This document shows, in pieces, positions 5,083 to 6,123 of a stretch of DNA of 6,123 nucleotides. Below the pieces are notes generated by a model. The model searched no databases and was not told where the DNA came from. It saw only the letters and a program-made list of their open reading frames with translations. Position 1 is the stretch's first letter. The number at the start of each line of letters is the position of its first letter. Source of the DNA: XYD12-FULL-36-8 sp041739035 (GTDB taxonomy: Bacteria > Bacteroidota > Ignavibacteria > Ignavibacteriales > Ignavibacteriaceae); assembly GCA_041739035.1 (NCBI GenBank), contig JBGSOQ010000407.1, positions 1 to 6,123 on the forward strand. The letters run 5' to 3'. The position numbers were made by a program, and so were the translations under genes.

Positions 5083-6123
5083 ATGGTTTCTCGTATAATT
5101 ATTTATTTCTCATTCGTTCTTTCATTAGTATTTATTTCGTGCTCACCAAAGCATTCTGAAATTGTATTGGCTGACATTGGAGATTCAGATTTGCAAATGG
5201 GTGAGTTCGAAGAGGCCTACATAAAAAATGCGGGCGGTTTAGAACAAGCAAAAACAGATAGCCTGAATAAGTTAAGAAGCTTTCTCGATCTCTACGTTAA
5301 CTTTAAAATGAAGCTTAGAGATGCTGCAGTTAGGGGTTATGAAAATAATTCCGAACTGATGAATGAACTTAACGACTATAAAAAGAAAGTTGGCGTTACT
5401 TTTTTACTGGAGAAAAATATTGTAGAACCTGGTATCCAGGATTTATATAATAAACGGAAATGGGAATTGCGTGTCAGTCACATTATGATTCGTCCGGATA
5501 CTTCTGGTGAGGAAGCTGCTCGCCTTAAGGCAGTGGCAATTGCCGATAGTATTAAAAATGGAATCAGTTTTGAAGAATTGGCCCGGAGAAATTCACAGGA
5601 TTTCTACTCGGCTCCCTTAGGAGGTGATATTTTTTATGTAACAGCTGGTCTTCTTCCTGCTGAGTTTGAAGATGCTTGCTATAAAACTCCAGCCGGCAAA
5701 GTTTATCCGAATGTTGTTAAAACAAAATTTGGTTATCACGTAATTAAAGTAACTGAAAAAAGGGAGAGAGTTCCTAAAATCAAAGCAAGCCACATACTGG
5801 TTGATTTTAATAATGCCAATGGTGAAATGGATACCGTCGCGGCCAAAGCAAGAATTGATTCTGTAAAAATATTCCTTAATTCCGGGGCGGATTTTGCTGA
5901 ACTAGCTTCCAAATATTCTAAAGACACAGGTTCAAAAGATAAAGGCGGAGATTTGGGGTTTTTTGAACGACGAATGATGGTTAAGGAATTTGATGAAGCG
6001 GCTTTCAATCTGAAGGTTGGTGAAGTTTCTGATGTTATCAAAACTAATTTTGGTTATCATATTATAAAACTTACGGAGAAAGCTCCTCTCCCAACTTTGG
6101 ATGAAGAGCGTGAAAATCTAAAG
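5083..6123 (+). CDS. Peptidyl-prolyl isomerase lipoprotein with two tandem parvulin domains (SurA/PpiC-like), cut by the window end
   Basis: 347 codons run open to the last base, so the C-terminus is missing. Residues 1-20 form a lipoprotein signal: a hydrophobic stretch, then 'VFISC' with Cys20 as the lipidation site. F at -3 is not the usual Leu, but such lipoboxes are tolerated in Bacteroidota. Residues about 30-125 are a helical SurA-like N-terminal region. Two parvulin rotamase domains follow, about 127-226 ('VSHIMIRP', 'LGGDIFYV', 'FGYHVIKV') and about 232-333 ('ASHILVDF', 'KGGDLGFF', 'FGYHIIKL'). Both keep the paired histidines and the GGD block, so both look catalytically competent. 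The likely role is cis-trans prolyl isomerisation and chaperoning of envelope proteins in the periplasm, anchored to a membrane. A link to folding of secreted neighbours such as the S8 protease is only suggested by position. There is no close gene symbol: it is surA/prsA-like in architecture, but orthology is unproven. Confidence 0.88.
   Translation, partial: MVSRIIIYFSFVLSLVFISCSPKHSEIVLADIGDSDLQMGEFEEAYIKNAGGLEQAKTDSLNKLRSFLDLYVNFKMKLRDAAVRGYENNSELMNELNDYKKKVGVTFLLEKNIVEPGIQDLYNKRKWELRVSHIMIRPDTSGEEAARLKAVAIADSIKNGISFEELARRNSQDFYSAPLGGDIFYVTAGLLPAEFEDACYKTPAGKVYPNVVKTKFGYHVIKVTEKRERVPKIKASHILVDFNNANGEMDTVAAKARIDSVKIFLNSGADFAELASKYSKDTGSKDKGGDLGFFERRMMVKEFDEAAFNLKVGEVSDVIKTNFGYHIIKLTEKAPLPTLDEERENLK

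Noticed and set aside
5736..6041. Open frame on the minus strand within the PPIase region
   Set aside because: It is antisense to the parvulin domains, and its composition is that of a complement of coding sequence.
1..6123. CRISPR array, tRNA/rRNA genes, defence or phage modules
   Set aside because: No regularly spaced repeats, tRNA-like or rRNA-like sequence, or relevant protein motifs were seen on either strand.

Overview
The window is AT-rich bacterial DNA. It most likely comes from an Ignavibacteria-like member of the Bacteroidota/Chlorobi (FCB) group, found either as an isolate or in a metagenome. The main clue is the secreted protease, whose C-terminal type IX secretion (T9SS) sorting domain begins with the 'QNFPNPFNPST' signature that is abundant in that lineage. 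A lipoprotein PPIase and Bacteroidota-style S8 and S12 proteins fit the same assignment. The taxonomic call is inference; no marker gene was compared.

Layout from left to right. (1) Positions 1-134 (minus strand) hold the left end of an IS110-family insertion sequence. It consists of the first 23 codons of the DEDD transposase/recombinase, a strong ribosome binding site, and an imperfect 14-bp hairpin abutting that site. (2) Positions 135-692 (minus) hold the 5' two thirds or less of a secreted serine beta-lactamase-like (S12) hydrolase. It is cut just after its YxN motif by the IS element, so it is read as a pseudogene. (3) A short divergent intergenic region separates it from metG (methionyl-tRNA synthetase, 739-2913, plus). 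metG carries a C-terminal tRNA-binding OB domain, an ambiguous start (ATG 739 or TTG 820), and two GC-rich palindromic segments translated in frame. (4) About 30 bp downstream is an S8 subtilisin-like protease gene (2943-4961, plus) with a signal peptide, an intact Asp/His/Ser triad, a beta-sandwich linker and a T9SS sorting domain; it is probably co-transcribed with metG. (5) A 121-bp intergenic region with a good candidate sigma70-type promoter leads into a lipoprotein with tandem parvulin PPIase domains (5083 to beyond the window end, plus).

Together the genes are a mix of housekeeping translation (metG) and envelope or secretion biology (secreted protease, periplasmic foldase, secreted hydrolase). 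No single pathway ties them together. The most unusual signals are the IS110 insertion with its short, hairpin-bearing left end, and the two palindromic elements tolerated inside the essential metG reading frame. I see no CRISPR array, tRNA, rRNA, phage or defence system. No gene-free stretch exceeds about 125 bases.
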